In this document: in pieces, positions 1 through 9,300 of the stretch
Numbering within the stretch: position 1 is the first letter of the stretch
Layout: each line of letters opens with the position of its first letter
Assembly (NCBI GenBank): GCA_963778025.1
Contig: CAVZTA010000019.1
Coordinates: 248,001-312,000 of the forward strand
DNA length: 64,000 nucleotides
Direction: 5' to 3'
Origin: CAVZTA01 sp963778025
GTDB lineage: Bacteria; Chloroflexota; Limnocylindria; Limnocylindrales; CSP1-4
The notes under the pieces: model-generated
Database searches by the model: none
What the model saw: the letters and a program-made list of their open reading frames with translations, nothing else
What the model was told of the DNA's origin: nothing
Program-made: the position numbers and the translations under genes

Positions 1-1
1 C

Positions 2-712
2 GACCTGGATGCGTTGGGGCTCCGACCGGACCGTCCGTCGACGGACTCGCTTCGCTCCGGGCCGTCGGGGTACCGCCAGTCCGACTGCGGTCCACGGTAT
101 GTCGCCGCGCTGGCGCGGCTGCGGGAGCGAGGGCTCGCCTACGCGTGCGATTGCACACGCTCGACGTTCGCGGCGTGGTCGCGGGACCACGGATCGACGT
201 TCACCGGTCCGGGCTGTCCCGGCCGCTGTCGGGAGCGAGGGCTGGTCGATGACGGCGTGACGCCGCTGCGTGTGGACCTCGGTGAAGGCGAGGAACCCTG
301 GGTGGACCTGCTCCTCGGCCCGATGTCCGACTCGCCGACCCGCGCCGGCGACCCACTCGTTCGCGACCGCCACGGCAACTGGACGTACGGCTTCTGCGTG
401 GTCGTCGACGACCTCGAGCACGGGATCGACCTCGTCATCCGCGGCCGCGATCTGCTCGACGCGACGGCCGGCCAGCTGCGCCTCGCACGCCTGCTGGGGC
501 GTGAGACCCCGCCGAGCTTCCTGCACCACGCGTTGATCCGGAAGGCCGACGGGTCGAAGCTTTCCAAGGCCGACGGCGACACGTCGGTCCGCTCGCTCCT
601 CGCGGCGGGGCACACGCCGGGTGAGCTCCTCGGCGAGGCAGCCGCGGCCGTCGGGCTGCTGGACGCGCCGCGACCCGTGACGGCCGAAGCGCTGGGCGAC
701 CTGTTCGCCTGA
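2..712 (+). CDS. gluQ: Glutamyl-Q tRNA(Asp) synthetase, 5' truncated by window edge
   Basis: This is a class I aminoacyl-tRNA synthetase paralogue of the GluQRS type, which charges glutamate onto the queuosine base at position 34 of tRNA-Asp. The frame is open from base 2, so the start codon and the HIGH-like motif lie outside the window. Visible features are a Cys-containing segment (YACDCTR then CPGRC, a likely zinc site), a GNWTYGFCVVVDD block, the VIRGRDLLDAT motif and a KLSKAD version of KMSKS near the end. The protein stops shortly after KLSKAD and lacks the anticodon-binding domain of true GluRS, which is why GluQRS is preferred over gltX. The next gene is convergent and lies 9 bp away. 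Confidence 0.85.
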   Translation, partial: DLDALGLRPDRPSTDSLRSGPSGYRQSDCGPRYVAALARLRERGLAYACDCTRSTFAAWSRDHGSTFTGPGCPGRCRERGLVDDGVTPLRVDLGEGEEPWVDLLLGPMSDSPTRAGDPLVRDRHGNWTYGFCVVVDDLEHGIDLVIRGRDLLDATAGQLRLARLLGRETPPSFLHHALIRKADGSKLSKADGDTSVRSLLAAGHTPGELLGEAAAAVGLLDAPRPVTAEALGDLFA

Positions 713-721
713 GCGCCCGGA

Positions 722-1391
722 TCACGCAGGCTCGGCGCGGTCCTCCATCTCCCAGGCGTGGTCCAGCGCATGCCACGCGATGCGTCGGGCGGCATAGCGA
801 TGGAGCCACCTGCGGCCCGCGAGCGGCTGGCCGTCGCTGGGTTCCACGAGGACCCGCAGCATGTCGTCGCGCATCGCCGTGATCGCCGCGGCGTCATCGA
901 TGCCCGGCGCCGGGTGCTTCAGGCCGAGCTGGTTGGCGTACGCGGAATCGGCGTCCATCACGTGAGCCGTCATCTTGTCGCGGTCACGGCCGCCGCCACG
1001 CGGACCCTTCCGGAGGGACTCCGGAGACCGAGCGCGGGTGCGGTCGAAGATCGTCCATGAGGCCTCGACGAGCGCCGCCAGCCGTTCCGCCTCGGCGGCA
1101 TCGACGGGCCGCCGGTCGGCCTTCGAGCTCGCGCTCGGGACGCCGAACGCCGTGCCGGCGCCGCCGGGGATGCGCTGGACCACCTCGAAGTCCGGTCGCG
1201 GCATCGCCCTCCGGGAAGTCGACCTTCGCCTGCTTCGCGACCTTCGCGTAGCGCGGCGCGGCGTCGGCCAGCGCCTGCAGCGCAAGCTCCTCGTCCTTGC
1301 CGGCGCGACACCAGCCGGGCCAATCCTGGGCGCAGGCGAAGACCTTCTTGTCGGTCGTCTCGAGGTAGACGGCGATGCGCTTGTCGGGCAT
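722..1391 (-). CDS. DinB-like conserved protein, frameshifted
   Basis: The start at 1391 gives MPDKRIAVYLETTDKKVFAC, and coding similarity continues in another frame from about 1212 to the stop at 722. One extra base near 1205-1225 (a CCGGG/GTCGAC context) explains the switch, and the total length is a multiple of three plus one. The intended product is about 222 residues. The C-terminal RRIAWHALDHAWEMEDR pattern resembles the helical DinB/YfiT fold, where conserved histidines can bind a metal, but no function is known. It starts 14 bp after the trpA stop and so probably lies in the same transcript. I infer a sequencing insertion rather than a true pseudogene because both halves keep clean coding character. 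Confidence 0.6.
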
Positions 1392-1405
1392 GGCCCGAGT
1401 ATCGG

Positions 1406-2277
1406 TCAGGCGGTCGCCTCGGGGCGGCGGGCGGTGGCCGCACGCAGGGAGCGCGACGAGCCGGCCCAGCGCCCGCACGTCACGTCCGTCCGGGCCGAGT
1501 GCGTCGACGAGGGCCGACGCGACGATCACGCCGTCGGCGCCGGCGCGCGCGATCGCCCGCACGTGCGCCGGCTTCGAGACCCCGAACCCGACCGCGACCG
1601 GTGCCGGGGACACGGCCTTCACCTCGCGAACGAGCTTCGTGACCGACGGCGGCAGGCTGGCCCGGGCGCCCGTCACGCCCACCAGCGACACGCAGTAGAG
1701 GAAGCCACCGGTCCGGGCCGCGATCGCGGCGCGGCGGTCGGGGCGGGTCGTCGGCGCGACGAGGTAGACGACGGCGAGCCCTGCCTCCGCGGCGACCGCC
1801 TCGAACGGCGCCCCTTCGTCGGGCGTGAGGTCCGCGACGATGACGCCGCTCGCGCCCGCGTCGACCAGCGCCCGCGCCCGGTCGCGACCATCGCCGCCGC
1901 CGATGAGCTGGTTCGCGTAGCCCATCGGGACGAGCGGGGTGTCGGGGCGCGCCCGCGCGATCCGCCGGACGAGCTCGAGGGAGCGCGGCGAACGTCGCGC
2001 CGGCGGCGAGGGCGACCTGGCTCGCAAGCTGGAGGGTCGCGCCGTCGGCCAGCGGGTCCGAGTACGGCAGGCCGACCTCCAGCAGGTCCGCGCCGGCGTC
2101 GATCGTGGACGTCGCCGCCGCGAGGCTGCCGTCAGCGTCCGGGTAGCCCGCGACGATGTAGGGGATCAGCGCAGCGCGTCCCTCGGCGCGCGCTCGGGCG
2201 AAGGCCTCGCCGATCCGGCGTGCGCCGGCGGTGGACGCCGTCCCGATCGCGGTCGTCTCGCGCTCGGCGACCGTCAT
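1406..2277 (-). CDS. trpA: Tryptophan synthase alpha subunit, two frameshifts
   Basis: TrpA cleaves indole-3-glycerol phosphate to indole and glyceraldehyde 3-phosphate, passing indole to TrpB. The start at 2277 (MTVAERETT) overlaps the previous stop in an ATGA. The N-terminal part shows PYIVAGYPD and LLEVGLPYSDPLADG, which carries the catalytic Glu/Asp region. After about 1985 the reading continues in another frame with VPMGYANQL, VADLTPDEG and GFGVSKPAHV. A second shift near 1450 restores a stop at 1406; otherwise the frame runs into the downstream gene. Both shifts sit in an identical GGGAGCGCG string on the + strand, where removing one G restores the frame. The intended product is about 289 residues, normal for TrpA. 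Confidence 0.88.
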
Positions 2278-2645
2278 GCGCTCTTCGCCTGTGCCGCCCG
2301 GTAGGCGTCGGCCGTCTTCCTGGGGGCCGTGCGCAGCCACGCGCTCTCGACCACGTCGCGGACGACGTCATCGGGCGCCTTCGTGAGATCGACGCTGACC
2401 CAGCCGAACCGTCCCACGTAGGCCGCGCTCTTGAACGCGTCGGGGAAGGCGGCGAGCAGGTCCGCCTGCTGCTCGAGGCTCGTCCGGATGCTCGCGCCGG
2501 TGCTGTGCTCGTCACCGGTGATCACGAAGATCTTGTCTCTGATCCGGAACGTCATGTCGCCCGCGTGCTCGGCGTCACCCCAGGTCAGCTTCTCCGTGAC
2601 GTCCGGGAACGAGAGACAGAGCGCCCGCAGCTCCGCGCCGGTCAT
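2274..2645 (-). CDS. MmcQ/YjbR-family protein inside the trp operon
   Basis: This 123-residue protein has the YjbR/CyaY-like fold pattern: LCLSFPDVTEKLTWG near the start, then FRIRDKIFVITGDE, AYVGRFGWVSVDL and a C-terminal ESAWLRTAPRKTA segment. The family is small and often called DNA-binding on structural grounds; its biochemical role is not settled. The chosen start at 2645 forms an ATGA overlap with the trpB stop, and its own stop forms an ATGA overlap with the trpA start at 2277. It is therefore translationally coupled on both sides, between the two tryptophan synthase subunits. No role in tryptophan synthesis can be read from the sequence. Confidence 0.85.
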   Translation of the reverse strand: MTGAELRALCLSFPDVTEKLTWGDAEHAGDMTFRIRDKIFVITGDEHSTGASIRTSLEQQADLLAAFPDAFKSAAYVGRFGWVSVDLTKAPDDVVRDVVESAWLRTAPRKTADAYRAAQAKSA

Positions 2646-5483
2646 CCGACGCCCTCCCACGGCTGGACGTCGGCGAATCGCTCCAGCGCTGCCAGGTCCT
2701 TGTCGCCGCGGCCGGAGAACCCGACCAGGACCAACGCTTCGGAAGGCCAGGCCTGGCCGCTGCCCTCGACCCCGGCAAGCAGCTTGGGCAGGGCGGCGAT
2801 CGCGTGGGAGGTCTCGAGCGCCGGCAGGATCCCCTCGGTGCGCGTCACCGTGCGCATCGCGGCGACGGCCTCGCGGTCGGTGGCGGTGGCGACCTCCAGC
2901 CGGCCGGCCTCGGCGAGCGCCGCGATCTGTGGACCGACGCCCGGATAGTCCAGGCCCGCCGATGCGCTGTGCGCCTCGACCACCTGCCCGTCGCGATCCT
3001 GGAGCATGAGGCTCCGCGCCCCGTGGAGGATGCCCGGCGTCCCACCGAGGATCGCCGCTGCGTGCTTGCCCGTCTCGACGCCGTCACCGGCCGCTTCCGC
3101 GACCGCCAGCCGCACCGACGGCTCGCCGACGAAGCGGCTGAGCAGACCGATGGCGTTCGAGCCGCCGCCGACGCAGGCGAGGACGAGATCGGGCATGCGG
3201 CCCTCGACCTGCCTGCAGCTGCGCCGCGGCCTCGTCGCCGATGCGGCGCTGGAGGTCGCGCACGATCGTGGGATACGGGTGTGGCCCCATCGCCGAGCCG
3301 AGGACGTAGTGCGTCGTCTCGACGTTCGTGACCCAGTCGCGCATCGCCTCGTTGATCGCGTCCTTCAGCGTGCTCGTCCCGCTCGTGACGCTGCGGACCT
3401 CGGCACCGAGCGCGCGCATCCGGAGGACGTTGGGCGCCTGCCGGGCGATGTCCTCGGCGCCCATGTAGACGACACACGGCAGGCCGAGCAGCGCGCACGC
3501 CGTCGCGGTCGCCACCCCGTGCTGGCCGGCACCCGTCTCCGCGATGACACGCGTCTTCCCGAGCCGCCGGGTGAGCAGTGCCTGGCCGAGCGCGTTGTTG
3601 ATCTTGTGGGCACCGGTGTGCGCGAGGTCCTCACGCTTGAGGTGGAGACGGAGACGCGGGATCGTGAGCCCGCCCCGGCGGGCGCTGGCCTGGCGCCGCG
3701 CTTCGCGCTCCACGGCCTCCGCGAGCCGATCGGCGCGGTAGACGGGCGTGGGCCGGCCGACGTAGCGGGCCAGCAGCTCGCGCAGCTCCGACCAGAAGAC
3801 GGGGTCATGCCGGACCTGCTCGTACGCGTCCTCGAGCTGCTCCAGCGCGGCCATCAGCGTCTCGGGGACGTAGCGGCCGCCGAAGTCGCGCTCCAGCCCC
3901 CACCGACCGCGCGTGTCCGCCTCGACGATGCCGGCGTGGACGGGCGTGGGGCCGAAGGCGAGGTTCGGGCGGTCGAACCGGGCCGCTCGGGCGCGCTTGA
4001 CGAACAGCGCGGCCGCGAGCTCGTCCTTCGTGCGGCGCCCGCGGGCGTCCCGCTGCTCGCCCTCGATGCCGCTCGCGACGTCGACGCCCGTGGCCGGGAT
4101 CGCGCGAAGCGCGTCGGCGACGTTCGACGCTCGAAGGCCGCCGGCGAGCGTGATCGGGACCTCGCGGGCGACGGCCGCCGCCAACTCGCTCGCGACGCGG
4201 GTGCCCGTGCCGCCCGGGAAGGGCCCGCCGGCGGCGTCGAGGAGGATCCGCTCCGCGCCGGCGGAGCGCCAGGCCCGCGCCTGGGCGATCACCGCGTCGG
4301 CGCGGTCGCCCGCCCCGACCCGCAGCGCCTTCCAGACGGTCGCGCCGAGGGTGGCCGCGAACGCCAGCGGCTCGTCGCCGTTGAGCTGGACGACGTCGGG
4401 GCGGACCTTCGCGATGAGGGCGTCGAGCGCATCACGTGACCGGTCGACGGTGATGAGCACGATGCGCGGTCGCTCCCCGGCCGGCGCGCTCGCGCGCGCA
4501 AGGGTCGCCAGCTCGGCGGCCTCGTCGATGGTCAGCTCGCGTGGCGTCCCCGCGACGACGTTGAGGCCGATCGCGTCGGCGCCGGCGCGGATCGCGACCC
4601 GGACGCCCGCCGCATCGACGATCCCGCACAGCTTCACGTGTGGGACGCGCGCCTCCGAGGCACCGTCGACCGGGACGCGACCGGCGGCGACGTAGCTCGC
4701 GGCGGTGGCGCGCGGATCGCCGGCACGCATCAGGGCCTCGCCGACGAGCGCACCGTCGAACCCGGCCGCCCGCCACGCCCGGATCGTCGCCACGTCGCGC
4801 ACGCCGCTCTCGGCGATGGCCAGGCGGTCATCGGGGATCGCCCCGCGGAGCGCGATGGCCCGCTCCGGATCGACCTCGAGCGTCCGCAGATCGCGGTTGT
4901 TCACGCCGATGACCCGGGCGTCGGTGGTGAGCGCACGCTCCAGCTCGCGGGCGTCGTGCGCCTCCACGAGCGGCTCGAGGCCGAGGTCGCGCGCCTGGGC
5001 GACCAGCCGCCGCAGGCGAGCCTCGGGATGCAGCGCCGCGAGCAGCAGCACGAGATCCGCGCCGGCTCGCCGCAACTGCGCCAGTTGGCGGGCATCGACC
5101 ACGAACTCCTTGGCGAGCACGGGGATGCCGACGGCGTCACGCACATCGCGCAGGTCCGTGATCGCGCCACCGAACCAGTGCGGCTCGCACAGGACCGAGA
5201 TCGCCGAGGCGCCACCCGCCTCGTACGCGCGGGCCTGGACGGCCGGGTCGACCTCCGCGATCGCGCCGGCCGATGGCGAGCGTCGCTTGACCTCGGCGAT
5301 GAGCTGCAGGCCCGGTGCCGCGAAGCGGTCCACGACGGCGCGGGGGGCGGGATCCGCGGCGCGGACGTCCTGGGCAAGGATGTCGTCCAGCTCCGAGCGA
5401 CGCCGATCCGCGATCTCGTCGAGGACGTTCCGGCGTGCGGGCGTCCGGGCGCGGGCTCGCGCGGGTCGCTCGGCCAGCGTCAT
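2642..5483 (-). CDS. trpCFB: TrpC-TrpF-TrpB three-domain fusion, one frameshift
   Basis: One continuous frame carries three consecutive enzymes. Residues 1-268 are indole-3-glycerol phosphate synthase (LIAEVKRRSPSAG with E64/K66, PVLAKEF with K125, IGVNNRDLRT, IAESGV). Residues about 281-500 are phosphoribosylanthranilate isomerase (HVKLCGI with Cys286, VVQLNGDE, LLDAAGG with Asp416). Residues about 515-946 are tryptophan synthase beta (FGGRYVPETL, HKINNALGQ with PLP Lys627, then GGGSNAIG). No stop codon separates the domains, and the TrpF-TrpB junction has no ATG or GTG that could start a separate TrpB. A single extra base near 3213 moves the end of TrpB into another frame that stops at 2642. 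The start at 5483 overlaps the trpD stop. Confidence 0.85.
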
Positions 5484-6535
5484 GCGTTCGCCCCGGCGGG
5501 TTCGGCCGCCCGGGTGGCCTCGGCCTCGCGCCGCTCCGCGCGCAGTGCCTCCAGCAGCTCGACCGCGAGCCCGGCGTCGATCGTCAGCGAGGCCCGTTCG
5601 ATGCCGGCCTCGATCGAGTCCACGGTGCCCGCGGCGAGGAGCGCGGCCCCGGCGTTGAGGAGGACGACGTCGCGCCGCGCGCCGCTCTCCCCGTGCAGCA
5701 CGCCCTGCGCGAGCCGCGCGTTCTCGGCGGGATCGCCGCCCGCGAGCGCCGAGGTCTTCGCGCGCTTGAGGCCGAACGTCGACGCGTCGATCGTCCGGCG
5801 CTCGACGCCCGCCGGCGTCACGTCGTAGAGGACGCCCGAGCCGTCGAGCGGCAGCTCGTCCACGGCGTCGCCATGGATGACCAGCGCCCGCGCGGTCCCC
5901 AGGGCCCGGAGGACCTCCGCCATCTTCGGCGCCGCCACCGGATCGCCGACCCCGAACAGCCCACGCGTCGCGCCCGCCGGGTTCGTGAGCGGACCGATGA
6001 GGTTGAACGCGGTCCGAACGCCGATCTCGCGACGGGTCGGGCCGGCGTGCTTCATCGCCGGATGGAAACCGGGCGCGAAGAGGAACGCGAAGCCGAGCGT
6101 CGAGAGGGACGCAGCGGCGGAGTCGGCATCGTGGTCGATGCGCACGCCGAGCGCATCGAGCACGTCCGCCGAACCGGCCTTCGACGTGATCGCCCGATTG
6201 CCGTGCTTCGCGACGGGCACGCCCGAGGCCGCGACGACGAGCGCCGACGTGGTGGAGATGTTGAACGTGTGCGAGCCGTCGCCGCCGGTCCCGACGACGT
6301 CGATCGTCCCCTCGGGCGCGGGCACCTGGAGGACCCGCTCGCGCATCGCGGTCGCGAAGCCGGTCAGCTCCTCGACGGTCTCGCCGCGCATCCGCAGGCC
6401 CATCAGCAGCGCCGCGAGCTGCGACGGCGTCGCCTCACCGTCCATCACGGCGCCCATCGCCAGCCGCGCGTCATCGACCGACAGCGTCCCGCCATCCACG
6501 ATCGTCGCGAGGGCGGCGCGGACCGCGTCGCTCAT
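5480..6535 (-). CDS. trpD: Anthranilate phosphoribosyltransferase
   Basis: TrpD transfers phosphoribose from PRPP to anthranilate. The 351-residue protein is intact and of family-typical length. Visible motifs are DVVGTGGDGSHTFNIST (PRPP-binding glycine loop), KHGNRAITSKAGSADVLDALG, the anthranilate-side segment FAPGFHPAMKHAGPTRREIG and RTAFNLIGPLTNPA. The start ATG at 6535 overlaps the trpG stop in ATGA, and its stop overlaps the start of the trpCFB fusion in the same way, so translation is coupled. The C-terminus is a short Ala/Glu-rich tail (EATRAAEPAGANA) resembling the longer tail on TrpG. Confidence 0.95.
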   Translation of the reverse strand: MSDAVRAALATIVDGGTLSVDDARLAMGAVMDGEATPSQLAALLMGLRMRGETVEELTGFATAMRERVLQVPAPEGTIDVVGTGGDGSHTFNISTTSALVVAASGVPVAKHGNRAITSKAGSADVLDALGVRIDHDADSAAASLSTLGFAFLFAPGFHPAMKHAGPTRREIGVRTAFNLIGPLTNPAGATRGLFGVGDPVAAPKMAEVLRALGTARALVIHGDAVDELPLDGSGVLYDVTPAGVERRTIDASTFGLKRAKTSALAGGDPAENARLAQGVLHGESGARRDVVLLNAGAALLAAGTVDSIEAGIERASLTIDAGLAVELLEALRAERREAEATRAAEPAGANA

Positions 6536-7317
6536 CGGACGGCTCCGGCGGGCTCGGCGGATCCGGTGGGCTCGGTGGGCTCGGCGGGCTCGCCTGCATC
6601 GCCGGGCTCGGCGGGTTCGGCGGGTTCGGCGGCGTCAGCGGACTCGCCGGGCGTCGCCGGGGCCTCGGCCAGCCCACGGGTCGCGAACGAGCCGCTCGCC
6701 TCGTCGAGTCGTTCGGCGTGCCCCTCCCCGGCGAGCCGGAGGAAGTTCGCGAGCAGGTGTGGACCCTGCGGCGTCAGCACCGATTCCGGGTGGAACTGGA
6801 CGCCTTCGAGCGGCAGCGCCGTGTGCCGGATGCCCATCACGACGCGGTCGACCTCGCTCATCGCGGTCACCACGATGTCCGGCGGCAGCGTCGCCGGGTC
6901 GACGCACAGCGAGTGGTAGCGAGCCGCCATGAACGAGGGCGGCATCCCGCTGAGCAGACCGGCGCCGTCGTGCGTCACCTCGGACGCCTCGCCATGGACC
7001 AGCGTCGGCGCACGGACGATCGTCGCCCCGAACGCCGCCGCCATCGACTGCATCCCGAGGCAGACACCCAGCAACGGGATCCGGCGTTCCGCCGCGACCT
7101 TGACCGCGTCGACGCTCACGCCCGCATGGTCCGGGTCGGACGGCCCGGGCGAGACGACGATCCCGCGCAGCTCGCTGTCCCCGTCATCGGCCAGACGCTC
7201 GAGTCCATCGCGGTCCAGCGCATCGTTCCGGACGACCTGGACGTCGGCGCCCGCGGCTTCGAGCGCCTGGACGAGGTTGAACGTGAAGCTGTCGTAGTTG
7301 TCGACGACCAGGATCAC
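6532..7317 (-). CDS. trpG: Anthranilate synthase glutamine amidotransferase subunit
   Basis: TrpG hydrolyses glutamine and channels ammonia to TrpE. The N-terminal ~200 residues are a class I amidotransferase: MILVVDNYDSFTFNLVQ, the oxyanion segment VVSPGPSDPDHAG, the nucleophile elbow GVCLGMQS with the catalytic Cys, and QFHPESVLT with His/Glu of the triad. The start is GTG at 7317, overlapping the trpE stop as GTGA. After about residue 205 the protein carries an unusual ~45-residue tail made of repeated AEP/GEP/TEP units (about 6540-6660), which is likely disordered. That tail is not part of the catalytic fold. Confidence 0.95.
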   Translation of the reverse strand: MILVVDNYDSFTFNLVQALEAAGADVQVVRNDALDRDGLERLADDGDSELRGIVVSPGPSDPDHAGVSVDAVKVAAERRIPLLGVCLGMQSMAAAFGATIVRAPTLVHGEASEVTHDGAGLLSGMPPSFMAARYHSLCVDPATLPPDIVVTAMSEVDRVVMGIRHTALPLEGVQFHPESVLTPQGPHLLANFLRLAGEGHAERLDEASGSFATRGLAEAPATPGESADAAEPAEPAEPGDAGEPAEPTEPTGSAEPAGAVR

Positions 7318-8945
7318 GCGGCACCTCCCGGCGCGGTCACGGCCTCCTCGGCGCCGGCCCGGGTCGCGCGACCGCTCGCGGACGTGGTCTCGCTCGCGAG
7401 CTCGATCGCCCGCCGAAGCGCTGCTGCCTTGTGCTCGGTCTCGTCGAACTCCGATTCGGGGACGCTGCCGGCGACGATGCCCGCGCCCGTGTGGATGTGC
7501 GCCTGGCCGTCCTTCAGCACGGCGCTCCGGATGGTGATCGCCGTGTCGAGGTTGCCGTCGTAGCCGAGGTAGCCCACGGCGCCACCGTACAGCCCTCGGC
7601 GCTCGCCTTCGGCGGCGGAGATCAGCTGCATCGCACGGACCTTGGGTGCGCCGCTCAGCGTGCCGGCGGGGAAGACGGACCGAAGCGCATCGAGCGCGTC
7701 GAGCCCGGGCCGGAGCTTGGCCTCCACGTGGCTCACCAGGTGCAGCACGTGGCTGTACCGCTCGACCTCCATGTACTTGCTCACGGTCACCGTCCCGGGC
7801 CGAGCGACCCGGCCCAGGTCGTTCCGCCCGAGGTCGACGAGCATCACGTGCTCGGCGCGTTCCTTGGGATCGCGCTGGAGCTGATCGCTGAGCAGCGCGT
7901 CCTCGCGCTCGTCCGCGCCACGCGGACGGGTCCCGGCGATCGGGTGGGTCGTCAGCCGGTCCCCGACGACCTGGAGCAGCAGCTCGGGGCTGGCGCCGAC
8001 GACCTCGTACGACGGCACCCGGACGAAGAACAGGTACGGGCTGGGGTTGACGCGCCGGAGCGCCCGGTACAGCCCGATGCCGTCGAGGGTCTGCCCGTCA
8101 CCGGTGGGCGGGAGGTCGAGCGTCTGGCGTCGCGCCAGCACCACCTGGATCGCCTCGCCGGCCGCGATCGCATCCTTGGCGACCTTCACCGCATGGATGT
8201 AGGCATCGCGACCCAGCGACGTCTCGATGCGCTCTTCCCGGATCGGCTGCGCCGAGCCGTTCGCCGCGGTGCCGGTGCCAAGCTCGGCGGCGCTCGGGCG
8301 GGCGGTCCGCTCGAGGGCCTCGAAGACGGCGCGCTCGGCGATGCGGTAGCGGCCCTCGAGATCCGGGGCATCGGTGTGGAGCGACGCGATGGCGCTCAGC
8401 GTGTGGGTCAGGTGGTCGAAGACGAGGACGAGATCGCTTTCGATGAACGCGGCCGTCGGCACGCCGACGGGATCGCGCTCCGGGAGCGGGACCGTGGGCT
8501 CGAAGGACGTGATCGCGTCGTAGGCGAGCGCGCCGACCGCCCCACCGGTGAAGCGTGGCATGCCCTCGGTCGGCAGGACCTTGCGGCGGCCGGTGAAGTC
8601 GCGGAGCGCGGCCAACGGATCGTCGACGTCGTGGGTCGTCCGGGGCAGATCCGGGAGGAACGCGTCCTCGCTCAGGGGGCGGGTCGTGATCGTCGAGCGC
8701 CCGTCGCGCACCTCGAGGAGCCGTCGCGGGCCGATGCCCAGGAAGCTGTACCGCCCCAGCCGCTCGCCGCCCTCGACCGACTCCAGGAGGTACGCGGGCG
8801 TCGTCCCGTCATCGAGCCGGAGGAACGCCCCGATGGGCGTCTCGAGATCGGCCGGCCGCGTGGCGCGCAGCAGCAGGGTGTCCGCGCTGTTCGCGAGGCG
8901 CTTCGCTTCGGTGAGGCTGAGCGGGTCGGTGGTGGCTGTCGGCAT
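7314..8945 (-). CDS. trpE: Anthranilate synthase component I
   Basis: TrpE converts chorismate and ammonia to anthranilate, the first committed step of tryptophan synthesis. The 543-residue protein has the expected N-terminal region (AYLLESVEGGERLGRYSFLG, containing the tryptophan feedback-site LLES motif) and the C-terminal chorismate-binding domain (IAGTRPRGADEREDA, AEHVMLVDLGRNDLGRV, FPAGTLSGAPKVRAM, GLYGGAVGYLGYDGN, RSAVLKDGQAHIHTGAGIVAGS). The chosen start at 8945 (MPTATTDPLS) has a GGAGG ribosome site 9 nt upstream. A longer frame extends upstream, but it reads through the T-box leader and is not credible. TrpE is the first gene of the operon and lies directly behind the T-box and terminator. 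Confidence 0.97.
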   Translation of the reverse strand: MPTATTDPLSLTEAKRLANSADTLLLRATRPADLETPIGAFLRLDDGTTPAYLLESVEGGERLGRYSFLGIGPRRLLEVRDGRSTITTRPLSEDAFLPDLPRTTHDVDDPLAALRDFTGRRKVLPTEGMPRFTGGAVGALAYDAITSFEPTVPLPERDPVGVPTAAFIESDLVLVFDHLTHTLSAIASLHTDAPDLEGRYRIAERAVFEALERTARPSAAELGTGTAANGSAQPIREERIETSLGRDAYIHAVKVAKDAIAAGEAIQVVLARRQTLDLPPTGDGQTLDGIGLYRALRRVNPSPYLFFVRVPSYEVVGASPELLLQVVGDRLTTHPIAGTRPRGADEREDALLSDQLQRDPKERAEHVMLVDLGRNDLGRVARPGTVTVSKYMEVERYSHVLHLVSHVEAKLRPGLDALDALRSVFPAGTLSGAPKVRAMQLISAAEGERRGLYGGAVGYLGYDGNLDTAITIRSAVLKDGQAHIHTGAGIVAGSVPESEFDETEHKAAALRRAIELASETTSASGRATRAGAEEAVTAPGGAA

Positions 8946-8984
8946 CGCGGTGGACCTCCGGGCGGGCGGCCGGGCCGCCGTGGC

Positions 8985-9290
8985 CCGAGAATCAAGAACG
9001 ACCGTTCCGTCCCGGGACGGAAGGTCGTGCCTCCCGCGGTGCCACCCTCGATTCGGCAGGTGTGCCGCGCTCATCCCGACGGGCCGGCTCTCCGACCGAT
9101 CGGTGCCACCGGTATCGCCGGCGCCCGCGCCGGAGCCTACTTGCGCCCGCGACTCGCGTCGCCTCGCGTTGGGTCCGGAGGCTCCCGGGGCCATTCGCCA
9201 TCGCTGCCGTCCCGGCTCGCACCAGCCGCCGGGTCTCTGGGTCGGCGCCACGACGGGTACTCGTCCCGTTCATCGCCCATGTCTTCGTGC
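8985..9290 (-). promoter_or_regulatory. Tryptophan T-box leader upstream of trpE
   Basis: Read on the minus strand, the canonical T-box bulge AGGGTGGCACCGCGGG is at 9048-9033. Upstream lies a Stem I-like segment: ACGGGACGAGTACCCGT near 9268-9252 (AGTA-type loop), then AGAGACCCGGC and GGTGCGAGCCGGG (distal Stem I motifs), then GAATGGCCCCGGGAG, in which TGG at 9193-9191 is a tryptophan specifier codon. A hairpin follows the T-box at 9028-8998. This is the arrangement of a tRNA-sensing riboswitch: uncharged tRNA-Trp would pair with TGG and with the T-box bulge and favour trp operon expression. Whether control is by transcription or by translation is not certain, because trpE also has a strong ribosome site. 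Confidence 0.9.
8998..9028 (-). terminator. T-box terminator hairpin before trpE
   Basis: On the minus strand the stem runs ACGACC-TTCCGTCCC then GGGACGGAA-C-GGTCGT, a 15-bp inverted repeat with one bulged base. It is followed by TCTTGATTCT, a weak T-rich tract. It starts 4 nt after the T-box bulge region and is the expected alternative to the antiterminator. Confidence 0.75.
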
Positions 9291-9300
9291 TGTGCGCGGC

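Noticed and set aside
6540..6665. Repeated GGCTCGGCGGGCTCGG-like DNA considered as CRISPR or a VNTR locus
   Set aside because: The repeats are in frame inside trpG, encode AEP-type units and have no unique spacers, so it is a protein tail, not a CRISPR array.
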